From the NCBI RefSeq assembly GCF_020551945.1, contig NZ_JAJBZH010000003.1:124001-188000 (forward strand): a DNA stretch of 64,000 nt, in the 5' to 3' direction. Position numbers and translations under genes: made by a program. Source of the DNA: Cellulosimicrobium marinum (lineage in GTDB: Bacteria > Actinomycetota > Actinomycetes > Actinomycetales > Cellulomonadaceae). The notes under the pieces were generated by a model, which ran no database searches, had not been told where the DNA came from, and worked only from the letters and a program-made list of their open reading frames with translations. This document shows positions 32,155 to 41,125 of this stretch, in pieces; the stretch's first letter is position 1, and each line of letters begins with the position of its first letter.

Positions 32155-34020
32155 ATGACCGAACGTGCCACGACCCCGCGCGGGTCCGCGTCCCGGGCCG
32201 CGGGCCCGGCCGAGGCCACCGACGACCCGTCGTTCGACCCGGGTTCGAGCCACGCGGCGTTCCTGGAGCGGGTCGCGGCGTGGGTCGACGACGACGTGGA
32301 CCCGGACGACCAGGCCGAGCTGCGTCGGCTCCTCGACCTCGCCGACTCCCCCGACCCGCGCCGGCACGACGTGCGCTCGGCCGCCCTCGCCGAGCTGCGC
32401 GACCGGTTCTCCGGTCCGCTGGAGTTCGGCACGGCCGGGCTGCGCGGCGCGATGGCCGCGGGCCCGCACCGCATGAACCGCGCGGTCGTCGTCCGGGCGG
32501 CCGCCGGGCTCGGTGCGTACCTCGTGGACGCGCTCGGCGGGGACGCCTCGCGCGTGCGCCCGCGGGTCGTCGTCGGGTTCGACGCGCGACACCGGTCGCG
32601 CGCGTTCGCCGTCGACACCGCGGCGGTGCTCACGGCGGCGGGGGCCGACGTGTCGGTGCTGCCGAGCGCGCTCCCCACGCCCGTCCTCGCGTTCGCGGTA
32701 CGTCACCTCGGCGCGGACGCGGGCGTCATGGTGACGGCGAGCCACAACCCGCCCGCGGACAACGGGTACAAGGTCTACCTGGGCGGCCGGGTCGTGACGG
32801 ACGCGGGGCAGGGCGCGCAGATCGTGCCGCCGTACGACGCGCGGATCGCCGCGGCGATCGAGTCCGCCCCGCCCGCCCGGTCGGTCCCCCGGGCGGAGAA
32901 CGGTTGGACGGTGCTCGACCGGGACGTCGTGCGCGCCTACGCCGGGTCCGTCCTCGCGCTGTCCGACGGCGCCCCGCGGCGGCTCAAGGTCGTCACCACG
33001 GCGCTGCACGGCGTGGGCGGCGCGGTCGTCGCGCACGTCCTGCGGGAGGCCGGGTTCACGACCGTGGTCCCGGTCGAGGAGCAGCTCGACCCCGACCCCG
33101 ACTTCCCGTCGGTGTCGTTCCCCAACCCGGAGGAACCGGGGGCGATGGACCTCGCCCTGGCCTACGCCCAGGACGCGGGCGCCGACGTCGTGCTCGCGAA
33201 CGACCCCGACGCCGACCGCTGCGCGGTCGCGGTGTACGACCCGCGCGTCGGCACCTACCAGGGCGCGGAGACCGCGCGGTCCAACGGGTGGCGCGTGCTG
33301 CACGGCGACGAGGTGGGCGCGCTGCTCGGGGACGACGTCGCGCGGCGGGCCGCGGCGTCCGGCGCACCGGGAGGGGTGCTCGCCTGCTCGGTCGTGTCGT
33401 CCCGCCTGCTGGGGCGGGTCGCGGCCGCCCACGGGTTCGGGTCGGCGACGACGCTCACCGGGTTCAAGTGGATCAGCCGCGTCGACGGGCTCGTTTTCGG
33501 GTACGAGGAAGCCCTCGGCTACTGCGTCGACCCGGAGCACGTGCGCGACAAGGACGGCATCAGCGCCGCCCTGCTCGTCGCCCAGCTCGCGAACCGCCTC
33601 AAGGCCGAGGGCCGCACGCTCGTCGACGCGCTCGACGACCTCGCACGGGCGCACGGCCTGCACGTGAGCGACCAGCTCTCGGCGCGCTTCACCGACCTCG
33701 ACCGCATCGGCGAGACCATGACGCACCTGCGCAACGCCCCGCCGCGCACGCTCGCGGGCTCCGGCGTGACCGACGTCGCGGACCTCTCCCGAGGGCTCGA
33801 CGGCCTCCCGCCCACCGACGGCATACGCATCCTCACGGCCGACGGCTCCCGGGTCGTCGTCCGCCCGAGCGGCACCGAGCCGAAGGTCAAGTGCTACCTC
33901 GAGGTCGTCGTCCCCGTCGCGCCGGACGCGTCCCACGACGACCTCACGGCGGCGCGCGCGTTCGCCCGCGAGCGCCTCGACCGCGTCCGGGCCGACATGC
34001 GGCGTGCGCTGGGGCTGTGA
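32155..34020 (+). CDS. pmmB: Phosphohexomutase/phosphopentomutase-like (PMM/PGM family)
   Basis: A 621-residue alpha-D-phosphohexomutase. The four domain signatures are visible: the phosphoserine loop VMVTASHNPPADNGYKVYL, the metal loop NDPDADRCAVAVYD, the sugar loop GYEEALGYCVD and the C-terminal phosphate loop VVRPSGTEPKVKCYLEV. It is long because of an N-terminal extension of about 70 residues, as in the PgmB/YhxB type. Tight coupling to PNP and proximity to deoC suggest a phosphopentomutase role moving the phosphate of (deoxy)ribose from position 1 to 5. Mannose or glucose phosphomutase activity is equally possible; manC is further along. Confidence 0.88.
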   Translation: MTERATTPRGSASRAAGPAEATDDPSFDPGSSHAAFLERVAAWVDDDVDPDDQAELRRLLDLADSPDPRRHDVRSAALAELRDRFSGPLEFGTAGLRGAMAAGPHRMNRAVVVRAAAGLGAYLVDALGGDASRVRPRVVVGFDARHRSRAFAVDTAAVLTAAGADVSVLPSALPTPVLAFAVRHLGADAGVMVTASHNPPADNGYKVYLGGRVVTDAGQGAQIVPPYDARIAAAIESAPPARSVPRAENGWTVLDRDVVRAYAGSVLALSDGAPRRLKVVTTALHGVGGAVVAHVLREAGFTTVVPVEEQLDPDPDFPSVSFPNPEEPGAMDLALAYAQDAGADVVLANDPDADRCAVAVYDPRVGTYQGAETARSNGWRVLHGDEVGALLGDDVARRAAASGAPGGVLACSVVSSRLLGRVAAAHGFGSATTLTGFKWISRVDGLVFGYEEALGYCVDPEHVRDKDGISAALLVAQLANRLKAEGRTLVDALDDLARAHGLHVSDQLSARFTDLDRIGETMTHLRNAPPRTLAGSGVTDVADLSRGLDGLPPTDGIRILTADGSRVVVRPSGTEPKVKCYLEVVVPVAPDASHDDLTAARAFARERLDRVRADMRRALGL

Positions 34021-34057
34021 GGGCTCCCCGGGCACGCCGCGCGACCGTACCGGCGGG

Positions 34058-34069
34058 TAACCTGGGGCG
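34058..34069 (+). promoter_or_regulatory. Leaderless promoter of deoC
   Basis: TAACCT at 34058-34063, six bases, then ATG at 34070. Confidence 0.55.
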
Positions 34070-35131
34070 ATGAGCACAACGACACCGACGTCGGTCGACG
34101 GGACCGGCCCGGCGGGTTCGGTCGCGACGCCGGCGACCCCGGCCGCCGCCGACCGTTCCGCCGCCGAGATCGCCGAGATCGCGCGCTCCGTGACCGGCTC
34201 CGCCGCGCTCGACGACACCACGTGGCGGCGCTACCTCCACGGGCTGCCGGGTGTCGACACGGTCGGCGCCGACGGCCGCGCCGCGATGCTCGGCACGCGG
34301 TCGGTGAAGACGACGTCGAAGGGGTGGGCCCTCGACACGATCGTGCGCATGGTCGACCTCACGACCCTGGAGGGCGCCGACACCCCCGGCAAGGTCCGCG
34401 CGCTCGCCGCGAAGGCCGTGCGGCCCGAACCGAACGACCCCACCTGCCCGTCCGCCGCCGCCGTGTGCGTGTACAACGACATGGTCCCCGTCGCCGTCGA
34501 GGCGCTCGCCGGGACGGGTGTGAAGGTCGCCGCGGTCTCGACGGCGTTCCCGTCCGGCCGGGCGAGCCGCGCCGTGCGCCTCGCGGACACGCGCGACGCC
34601 GTCGAGGCGGGCGCCGACGAGATCGACATGGTCATCGACCGGGGAGCGTTCCTGTCCGGGCGCTACGGCCAGGTCTACGACGACATCGTCGCCGTGCGCG
34701 CGGAGTGCCGCGCGAACGGTCGTCACGCGCACCTCAAGGTCATCCTCGAGACGGGCGAGCTCGCGACGTACGACAACGTGCGTCGCGCGTCCTGGCTCGC
34801 GATGCTCGCGGGCGCCGACTTCATCAAGACGAGCACGGGCAAGGTCGCTCCCGCCGCGACCCTGCCGGTGACGGTCGTCATGCTCGAGGCCGTGCGCGAC
34901 TTCCTCGCCCTCACGGGGGTCCAGGTGGGCGTCAAGCCCGCCGGCGGCATCAAGACCTCCAAGGACGCGATCAAGTACCTGGTCGCCGTCAACGAGGTCG
35001 CCGGCCCCGCCTGGCTCGACCCGGACTGGTTCCGGTTCGGGGCGTCGTCGCTGCTCAACGACGTGCTCCTGCAGCGCAACAAGCTCGCCACGGGGACCTA
35101 CTGGGGTCCCGACTACGTGACCGTCGACTGA
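34070..35131 (+). CDS. deoC: Deoxyribose-phosphate aldolase
   Basis: A 353-residue class I aldolase that cleaves deoxyribose-5-phosphate to acetaldehyde and glyceraldehyde-3-phosphate. The Schiff-base Lys is in ADFIKTSTGK, with the proton-relay Lys in GVKPAGGIKT and the catalytic Asp in EIDMVIDRGAF. It has an N-terminal extension of about 50 residues compared with E. coli DeoC and belongs to the longer actinobacterial form. It starts an operon with two aldehyde dehydrogenase-like genes, which fits removal of acetaldehyde. Confidence 0.93.
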   Translation: MSTTTPTSVDGTGPAGSVATPATPAAADRSAAEIAEIARSVTGSAALDDTTWRRYLHGLPGVDTVGADGRAAMLGTRSVKTTSKGWALDTIVRMVDLTTLEGADTPGKVRALAAKAVRPEPNDPTCPSAAAVCVYNDMVPVAVEALAGTGVKVAAVSTAFPSGRASRAVRLADTRDAVEAGADEIDMVIDRGAFLSGRYGQVYDDIVAVRAECRANGRHAHLKVILETGELATYDNVRRASWLAMLAGADFIKTSTGKVAPAATLPVTVVMLEAVRDFLALTGVQVGVKPAGGIKTSKDAIKYLVAVNEVAGPAWLDPDWFRFGASSLLNDVLLQRNKLATGTYWGPDYVTVD

Positions 35132-35154
35132 GCGGAACCGAGGACAGCACCACG

Positions 35155-36627
35155 ATGACCACACAGCTCACCACGGCCGGCTCGCCGTTCGAGTACGCGC
35201 CCGCCCCCGAGTCGCGCGCCGTCGTCGACATCGCGTCGTCGTACGGGCTCTTCGTCGACGGGGAGTTCACGCCCGCGTCCGACGACGGCTCGTTCAAGAC
35301 CGTCAACCCCGCCACCGAGGAGGTCCTCGCGGAGGTCGCGGAGGCCACCGAGGACGACGTCGACCGCGCCGTCCGCGCCGCGCGCCGCGCCCAGGAGAAG
35401 GTCTGGGGCCCGATGCCGGGCCGCGAGCGCGCGAAGTACCTGTTCCGCATCGCGCGGCTCCTCGCCGAGCGCGCCCGCGAGTTCGCCGTCCTGGAGACCC
35501 TCGACAACGGCAAGCCGATCCGCGAGTCGCGCGACGTCGACGTGCCCACCGCGGCGGCGCACTTCTTCTACTACGCGGGCTGGGCGGACAAGCTCGAGCA
35601 CGCCGGCTACGGCCCGGACCCGCGACCGCACGGCGTCGCCGCCCAGGTCATCCCGTGGAACTTCCCGCTCCTCATGCTCGCGTGGAAGATCGCCCCGGCG
35701 CTCGCGACCGGCAACACGGTCGTGCTCAAGCCCGCCGAGACCACGCCCCTCACGGCGCTGCTGTTCGCCGACCTGCTGCGTCAGGCCGAGCTGCCGCCCG
35801 GCGTCGTGAACATCGTGACGGGGGCAGGGGCCACGGGAGCCGCACTCGTCGCGCACCCGGGCGTCGACAAGGTCGCCTTCACGGGGTCGACGCCGGTCGG
35901 CAAGCGGATCGCGCAGCAGATCGCGGGCACGCGCAAGCACGCGACGCTCGAGCTCGGCGGCAAGGCCGCGAACATCGTGTTCGACGACGCGCCGCTCGAC
36001 CAGGCGATCGAGGGCATCGTCAACGGGATCTTCTTCAACCAGGGCCAGGTGTGCTGCGCGGGGTCGCGCCTCCTCGTCCAGGAGTCGATCGCCACCGAGC
36101 TCGTCGACCGGCTCAAGGCGCGCCTCGGCACGCTGCGCGTGGGCGACCCGATGGACAAGAACACCGACGTCGGTGCCATCAACTCGGCGCAGCAGCTCGC
36201 CCGCATCACCGAGCTCACGGAGGCGGGGGTCGCCGAGGGCGCCACGCGCTGGAGCCCGGCGTGCGACCTGCCGGAGTCGGGGTTCTGGTTCGCGCCCACG
36301 CTCTTCACGGGCGTGTCCGCCGCGCACCGCATCGCCCGCGAGGAGATCTTCGGGCCCGTGCTGTCCGTGCTGACGTTCCGCACGCCCGCCGAGGCGGTCG
36401 CCAAGGCGAACAACACGCCGTACGGGCTGTCGGCGGGGATCTGGTCGGAGAAGGGGTCGCGCATCCTGTGGATGGCGGACCGTCTGCGTGCCGGTGTCGT
36501 GTGGTCCAACACGTTCAACCGGTTCGACCCGACCAGCCCGTTCGGCGGCTACAAGGAGTCCGGCTATGGCCGCGAGGGCGGCCGGCACGGCCTGGCGCCC
36601 TACCTGATCGAGGGGAGCACGTACTGA
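35155..36627 (+). CDS. Aldehyde dehydrogenase, catalytically complete
   Basis: A 490-residue NAD(P)-dependent aldehyde dehydrogenase. It has the catalytic Cys in [12 protein letters not shown], the general-base Glu in [13 protein letters not shown], the Asn in [11 protein letters not shown], and [13 protein letters not shown]. The C-terminal [17 protein letters not shown] is typical. The ATG lies 23 bases after the deoC stop. It probably oxidises the acetaldehyde produced by DeoC. The next gene begins within its stop (TGATG), so the two are translationally coupled. Confidence 0.92.
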   Translation: MTTQLTTAGSPFEYAPAPESRAVVDIASSYGLFVDGEFTPASDDGSFKTVNPATEEVLAEVAEATEDDVDRAVRAARRAQEKVWGPMPGRERAKYLFRIARLLAERAREFAVLETLDNGKPIRESRDVDVPTAAAHFFYYAGWADKLEHAGYGPDPRPHGVAAQVIPWNFPLLMLAWKIAPALATGNTVVLKPAETTPLTALLFADLLRQAELPPGVVNIVTGAGATGAALVAHPGVDKVAFTGSTPVGKRIAQQIAGTRKHATLELGGKAANIVFDDAPLDQAIEGIVNGIFFNQGQVCCAGSRLLVQESIATELVDRLKARLGTLRVGDPMDKNTDVGAINSAQQLARITELTEAGVAEGATRWSPACDLPESGFWFAPTLFTGVSAAHRIAREEIFGPVLSVLTFRTPAEAVAKANNTPYGLSAGIWSEKGSRILWMADRLRAGVVWSNTFNRFDPTSPFGGYKESGYGREGGRHGLAPYLIEGSTY

Positions 36628-37577
36628 TGGCCCGCACCACGAGCGGCACGGCGGCGTCGTCGCGCACGTCACGGGGCGCCTCCACGCCCGAACGTCTCGG
36701 CGTCCGCAAGACGTACAAACTGTACGTCGGCGGGAAGTTCCCCCGCAGCGAGTCCGGCCGCACCTACGAGGTCACGGACGCCAAGGGCCGGTTCGTCGCG
36801 AACGTCGCGCAGGGCTCGCGCAAGGACGCGCGCGACGCCGTCGTCGCGGCCCGCGCCGCCCAGGCCGGCTGGGCCGGGGCGACCGCGTACAACCGCGGCC
36901 AGGTGCTCTACCGCGTCGCCGAGATGCTCGAGGGCCGCCGCGAGCAGTTCGTCGCCGAGGTCGCCGCGGGCGAGGGGCTGACCGCGCGTCAGGCCGAGCT
37001 CGCCGTGTCCGAGGCGATCGACCGGTGGGTCTGGTACGCGGGCTGGACGGACAAGGTCGCGCAGGTCGCGGGCTCCGCGAACCCCGTCGCGGGCCCGTAC
37101 TTCAACCTCTCGTCGCCCGAACCGACGGGGGTCGTCGTGGTCCTCGCGCCGCAGCGCTCGTCGCTCCTCGGCCTTGTCTCGACGATCGTCCCGCCGCTCG
37201 TCACGGGCAACGCCGCCGTCGTCGTCGCGAGCGAGCAGCGCCCGATCCCGGCCGTCACCCTCTCCGAGGTGCTCGCGACGTCGGACGTCCCCGGCGGCGT
37301 CGTCAACGTCCTCACCGGGTACACGAAGGAGCTCGCTCCCCCGCTCGCGTCCCACCTCGACGTCAACGCCCTCGACCTCGCGGGCGCCGTCGGCGCCGAG
37401 GGTCTCGCCTGGGGCGACCTCGAGGCGGCGGCCGCCGACTCGGTCAAGCGCGTCCTGCGCCCGGCGGCGGACCGCCGCGGGAACGACACCGAGCCCGACT
37501 GGACCGAGGCCCCGCGCCCGCAGCGCATCCTCGCGTTCACCGAGACGAAGACGGTCTGGCACCCCAAGGGCGTCTGA
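36627..37577 (+). CDS. Shortened aldehyde dehydrogenase homologue lacking the catalytic domain
   Basis: A 316-residue protein related to the first half of an aldehyde dehydrogenase. The N-terminal YKLYVGGKFPRSESGRTYEV and cofactor-domain segments are present (EPTGVVVVLAPQRSSLLGLVSTIVPPLVTGNAAVVVAS, GGVVNVLTGY). The sequence then ends in ILAFTETKTVWHPKGV without the domain that carries the catalytic Cys, the Glu or the EEIFGP motif. The terminal FTETKTVWHP matches the end of normal dehydrogenases, so the middle has been deleted rather than the end truncated. It overlaps the active homologue by TGATG. It could be a regulatory or structural partner. Confidence 0.85.
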   Translation: MARTTSGTAASSRTSRGASTPERLGVRKTYKLYVGGKFPRSESGRTYEVTDAKGRFVANVAQGSRKDARDAVVAARAAQAGWAGATAYNRGQVLYRVAEMLEGRREQFVAEVAAGEGLTARQAELAVSEAIDRWVWYAGWTDKVAQVAGSANPVAGPYFNLSSPEPTGVVVVLAPQRSSLLGLVSTIVPPLVTGNAAVVVASEQRPIPAVTLSEVLATSDVPGGVVNVLTGYTKELAPPLASHLDVNALDLAGAVGAEGLAWGDLEAAAADSVKRVLRPAADRRGNDTEPDWTEAPRPQRILAFTETKTVWHPKGV

Positions 37578-37589
37578 CCACCCACGCCC

Positions 37590-37633
37590 ACGACGCCCGG
37601 TGCCGCCCTCCCGAGGACGGCACCGGGCGTCGT
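37590..37633. terminator. Strong hairpin after the deoC operon
   Basis: A 16-bp perfect stem (37590-37605 with 37618-37633) with a 12-nt loop, 13 bases after the last stop. No T tract follows. It is the probable transcription terminator. Confidence 0.7.
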
Positions 37634-37903
37634 CGTGCATCCAGGGCCCGACCGCTTCTCCCCCGACAGACAAGACCACTGACGAACCCGCGTACTACCT
37701 CGGCTACCGCGGTACTACCTCGCCGAGGCGACGTCCAGGCACGCGGGTGGGGTGGAGGGGGCGCGGGTCGTGGCGGGTCTGGCGGGAGCCGCGAGGAACG
37801 AGCGGCGGATGGGAGACCCGCGCCCCCTCCGGCCCGTCCGCGAGACCCACGCCCCTCCCGCGAAAGCCGCACCCGCCCCACGGAGCCGCGCGACGCGCGA
37901 GGA
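37634..37903. repeat. Gene-free gap carrying the second core element
   Basis: No convincing gene lies here. After the terminator hairpin come two GTAC-starting repeats (37692 and 37712, each followed by TACCTCG), similar to the 21-nt units at 28882. Next is the stem-closed core at 37754-37830, then degenerate repeats up to the adenosine deaminase stop. The order matches the composite element at 28861-29227 but is more worn. Confidence 0.6.
37754..37830. ncRNA. Stem-closed conserved core, copy 2
   Basis: A 16-bp perfect stem (37754-37769 with 37815-37830) closes a 45-nt core at 37770-37814. The core differs from copy 1 at only three positions. The stem sequence differs from that of copy 1 in many pairs, yet both are perfectly complementary. 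Here it lies between convergent genes. Confidence 0.5.
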
Positions 37904-39034
37904 CTAGAGCTGCGCGCCCTCGACGAGCTGGTAGCCGGGGAGGATGACGTCGTCGACGAGTGCGCGACGCTCGTCGTGGTGGACGAACGCGCTCCACGCG
38001 GCGGTCATGGTGACGTCGGCGAGGTCGTCGATGGTCCAACCGGCCTGCTCGACGAGCAGGGTCATCTCCTGCGTCATCGTCGTGCGCGACATGAGGCGGT
38101 TGTCGGTGTTGAGCGTGACGGCGAAGTCGAGCTCCTTGAGGCGCGTGATCGGGTGGTCGGCGATCGACGTCGCGGCACCGGTCTGCACGTTGGACGAGGG
38201 GCAGAGCTCGAGGGGGATCTGGTGGTCGCGGACCCAGTGCGCGAGGAGCCCGAGTGCGGCGGTGCCGGTCTCGCCGGGGGCGGTGTGGGGGTGCGCGGGG
38301 TCGAAGGTGATGTCCTCGACGAGGCGCACGCCGTGCCCGATGCGGGTGGCGCGGCCGACGTGCAGGGCCTCGGCGATCGACTCCGGCCCGGCGGCCTCGC
38401 CGGCGTGGATGGTGACGGGGAAGTTGTGCGCGGCGAGGTAGGCCCAGATCTCGGCGTGCCGGGAGGGCGGGAACCCGTCCTCGGCGCCGGCGATGTCGAA
38501 CCCGACGACGCCGTTCCCGCGGTTGGCGACGGCGAGCTCGGCGATCTCCTGCCAACGGTCGGCGTGCCGCATGGCGGTGACGAGCTGGCCGACGCGGATG
38601 GTGCGGCCCTCGGCGGCCGCGGCGGCGACGCCCTGCTCGATGCCGGCCTGGACGGCGTCGACGGTCTCCTGGAGGGTGAGCCCGCGCTGGAGGTGCTGCT
38701 CGGGGGCCCAGCGCTGCTCGGCGTAGACGACGCCGTCGGCGGCGAGGTCGAGCACGGCCTCGCGGGCGACGCGGGCGAGCGCGTCGGGGGTCTGCATGAC
38801 GGCAATGGTGTGGTCGAACGTCTCGAGGTAGCGCACGAGGGAGCCGGAGTCGGCGGACTCGGCGAACCAGGTGCCGAGGGAGGTGGCGTCGCGGGCGGGC
38901 AGCTCGTGCCCGACGTCGGCGGCCAGCTCGAGGATCGTGGCCGGCCGGAGGCCGCCGTCGAGGTGGTCGTGGAGGACGACCTTGGGCAGTTCGCGGATGA
39001 CGTCGGCGGTCAGCGCACGGTTCTCGGTGGTCAT
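37904..39034 (-). CDS. add: Adenosine deaminase
   Basis: A 376-residue adenosine deaminase converting (deoxy)adenosine to (deoxy)inosine. Zinc ligands and catalytic residues are in [13 protein letters not shown] (HxH), TIHAGEAAG (His and Glu) and LNTDNRLMS (Asp). The ATG at 39034 follows TAGCGT by six bases. Its product feeds the purine-nucleoside phosphorylase encoded 6 kb away, within the same nucleoside region. Confidence 0.93.
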   Translation of the reverse strand: MTTENRALTADVIRELPKVVLHDHLDGGLRPATILELAADVGHELPARDATSLGTWFAESADSGSLVRYLETFDHTIAVMQTPDALARVAREAVLDLAADGVVYAEQRWAPEQHLQRGLTLQETVDAVQAGIEQGVAAAAAEGRTIRVGQLVTAMRHADRWQEIAELAVANRGNGVVGFDIAGAEDGFPPSRHAEIWAYLAAHNFPVTIHAGEAAGPESIAEALHVGRATRIGHGVRLVEDITFDPAHPHTAPGETGTAALGLLAHWVRDHQIPLELCPSSNVQTGAATSIADHPITRLKELDFAVTLNTDNRLMSRTTMTQEMTLLVEQAGWTIDDLADVTMTAAWSAFVHHDERRALVDDVILPGYQLVEGAQL

Positions 39035-39046
39035 GCGCTCACGCTA
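39035..39046 (-). promoter_or_regulatory. Leaderless promoter of add
   Basis: TAGCGT (39046-39041), six bases, then ATG at 39034. Confidence 0.55.
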
Positions 39047-39074
39047 CCGGCAGCGCGGGCGATGGGGCGCAGGG

Positions 39075-39311
39075 TCAGGCGTAGTCGTCCTCGTCGCCGG
39101 GGACGGCGGCGGCCTGCTCGGCGACGTCGGCCTCGTCGGCCTGCCCGTCGAGGTCGGGGCGTGCGGAGCCGGGGTGGTACTCGTCGGGTGCGCGGGTGGC
39201 GTCCGAGCGGGCCTCGTCGCCGGTCTCGACCTCGTCGACGAGGTTCGTGGCCTCGTCGTGCTCGACCAGTCCGGCGTCTCGCCAGGTGTCCTCTCCGGGC
39301 ACGGTGCTCAT
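39075..39311 (-). CDS. Small acidic protein of unknown function
   Basis: A 78-residue protein rich in Asp, Glu and Ala with no membrane segment. The C-terminus EADEADVAEQAAAVPGDEDDY resembles a short pattern I associate with small uncharacterised actinobacterial proteins (ADV-EQ-VP-DEDDY). The ATG has a good GAGGAG ribosome site, nine bases upstream. It lies just upstream of add in the same direction and 35 bases downstream of the cysteine-protease-like gene. Confidence 0.7.
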   Translation of the reverse strand: MSTVPGEDTWRDAGLVEHDEATNLVDEVETGDEARSDATRAPDEYHPGSARPDLDGQADEADVAEQAAAVPGDEDDYA

Positions 39312-39346
39312 GGCGGCTCCTCTCGGTGGTGCGTCCGTCCCCATCC

Positions 39347-40393
39347 TCACGCGGTCGGCGGGTGGTCGCCAACGCGCGGCAGCACGCTGGGCAGCACGCC
39401 GGGCGGGGCGGTGGGCAGCAGGGCCCAGACGACGTGCGGCCACCCGCCGAGGGCGCGCCGCACGCCGGGGTGGTAGGCCCCGTGGGCGAGGTGGGCGGCG
39501 TCGATCCGGTGGAGGGTCCCGGAGGACGGCTCGTACACGTCGCAGGAGGTGGAGGGGCGCTCTCGGTCGCCGGGGCGCACCTCGGGGGCATCGTCGGGAA
39601 CGGCGTCGGGCGCGGCGTCGGCACGGGTGAGGAGGACGACGTGGCGGGGGACGGCGGCCGCCGGACCGCCGGAGAGGTCTCCCCCGGTGAACAGCGGGAC
39701 GGGGACACCGCGGGCGGCGGCGCGCAGGGCGGTGGTGAGGACGGCGTCGCCCTGCGGCGGGCCGACGACCCGGTGGGCGTAGCGGACGTCGGCGTAGCGG
39801 GCGACGCGCGCGGCGCCCCAGGGTGGTGTGCCGAGCGCGCCCGGCCAGGGGATCGGTCCGAGAGCGTGGCGGGTCGTCCGCCGCTTGAGGGTCTGCTGGA
39901 GGTGTCGCCAGCGGTCGACGGGTTCCTCCGGGCCGCGCGCAGCGGCCGTGCCGTGCGAGGAGCCGGGCGTCGCGCCGGTGACGAGCCAGAGCGCGAGCAC
40001 CGGGTCGCCCGCGGCGGCGAGGAGGCCGAGGGCGGCGGACCCGCACGTCGTGCCGTCGACCTGATGGGCGTGCACGGGGCCGAGCGAGACCTGCTCGACG
40101 GGTCGGTCGCGGGCCGTGGTACGTCGCAGGGGGTCGAGGACGTAGCGGAGCACGTCGGCGTCGAGCCCGTCCAGGACGTGGGCGAGGGCGTCGACGACGC
40201 GTGGCGGGTGACCGCTGCGCCGGGCACGGTCGAGCGCGGCGGCGATCCCGGCGTCGGTCCGGGCCCCCGCTCCCGATCCGTCGGGAACGGGTGAGAGCAC
40301 CGGAGACGGCACCGGGGGCCTGCGGTCGAGGACGGCGAGGACGTCGGTGAGCCGGAGCCTGCGCACGCGGTCGAGCGCCTGCCCCTCGCTCAC
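39347..40393 (-). CDS. Uncharacterised protein with a C39/papain-like cysteine protease pattern
   Basis: A 348-residue protein of unknown function. The segment HQVDGTTCGSAALGLLAAAGDP (about residues 109-130) resembles the Gln...Cys active site of C39-type peptidases. A later HVVLLTR (about residue 260) could supply the His and DVYEPSSG (about residue 289) the Asp/Asn. There is no signal or membrane helix. Its GTG start overlaps the upstream DUF202 gene as GTGA, placing it at the end of the nucleoside operon. Proteolytic activity is inferred only from the motif order. Confidence 0.65.
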   Translation of the reverse strand: MSEGQALDRVRRLRLTDVLAVLDRRPPVPSPVLSPVPDGSGAGARTDAGIAAALDRARRSGHPPRVVDALAHVLDGLDADVLRYVLDPLRRTTARDRPVEQVSLGPVHAHQVDGTTCGSAALGLLAAAGDPVLALWLVTGATPGSSHGTAAARGPEEPVDRWRHLQQTLKRRTTRHALGPIPWPGALGTPPWGAARVARYADVRYAHRVVGPPQGDAVLTTALRAAARGVPVPLFTGGDLSGGPAAAVPRHVVLLTRADAAPDAVPDDAPEVRPGDRERPSTSCDVYEPSSGTLHRIDAAHLAHGAYHPGVRRALGGWPHVVWALLPTAPPGVLPSVLPRVGDHPPTA

Positions 40394-40713
40394 AGCGACT
40401 CCACGGCGCGGGACAGCGCCCAGACGGCGCCGGTCCCGGCGAGCGCGAGGACGAGCAGGACGAGCCGGACGAGGAACGACCAGGAGCGGAGCCGCCCGTG
40501 GGAGGGGAGCCCGCCCGTGGGCGCGCGGACGACGACGCGCGGCACGGCAAGCACGGCCACGACGGACGCGGCGACGACCACGACGACGTGCCCGCTGCGC
40601 AGCCCGGCGGCGCCCAGGAGCAACGCCCCGACCACGACGCCGAGGATGGTGCGGTGCCAGGCGAGCGCCGTGCGCTCCGGCTGCAACCCCTCGTCGCGCG
40701 CGGGCCCGCTCAC
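40390..40713 (-). CDS. DUF202 membrane protein (second of pair)
   Basis: A 107-residue protein of the DUF202 family with three hydrophobic helices. The family motif PERTALAWHRTILG is at the N-terminus. The function of DUF202 in bacteria is not established; related domains occur in eukaryotic vacuolar polyphosphate polymerase complexes. Its GTG overlaps the preceding DUF202 stop as GTGA. The two DUF202 proteins probably pair in the membrane. Confidence 0.85.
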   Translation of the reverse strand: MSGPARDEGLQPERTALAWHRTILGVVVGALLLGAAGLRSGHVVVVVAASVVAVLAVPRVVVRAPTGGLPSHGRLRSWSFLVRLVLLVLALAGTGAVWALSRAVESL

Positions 40714-41123
40714 GTGCCGCCCGCCGCCCCGAGCCCGGCGGCGACGGAGTACGCGCCGATGAGCGCGGCGAGGAGGACGGCGCAGGTCACGAGGACCGGG
40801 AGACCGCTCGGCGCGGGCAGCGGCTCGCGCAGACGCAGCGCGCGTTCGTTGCGTCGCCACGAGACGAGGGCGTAGACGGCGCAGGCCGCCCCGACGAGGC
40901 AGGCGACGGCCGCGACGAGGTCGACCAGGCCGGGAAGGTTCGCGAACGTCGAGAACGACGTCAGCGCGACGCCGCCCGCGACGAGACCGACGCCCGTGCG
41001 GACCCACGCGAGAGCGGTGCGCTCGTTCGCGAGGCTGAACCGCGCGTCGGGCTCGGTGCCGACCCCGTAGACGGAGCGGGGGCGACGGTCGTCGCCTTCG
41101 GGCTCGTCGGGCTCGTGCGTCAC
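40710..41123 (-). CDS. DUF202 membrane protein (first of pair)
   Basis: A 137-residue DUF202 protein with an acidic/basic N-terminal tail, the family motif FSLANERTALAWVRTGVGL (about residues 30-48) and three hydrophobic helices. The GTG start lies two bases after the deoA stop, so it shares that operon. It overlaps its smaller partner by GTGA. Confidence 0.85.
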   Translation of the reverse strand: MTHEPDEPEGDDRRPRSVYGVGTEPDARFSLANERTALAWVRTGVGLVAGGVALTSFSTFANLPGLVDLVAAVACLVGAACAVYALVSWRRNERALRLREPLPAPSGLPVLVTCAVLLAALIGAYSVAAGLGAAGGT

Positions 41124-41125
41124 GG

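Noticed and set aside
36627-37577. Pseudogene call for the short aldehyde dehydrogenase homologue
   Set aside because: The frame is intact, codon use is normal, the start is coupled to the upstream gene and the C-terminal pattern is kept.
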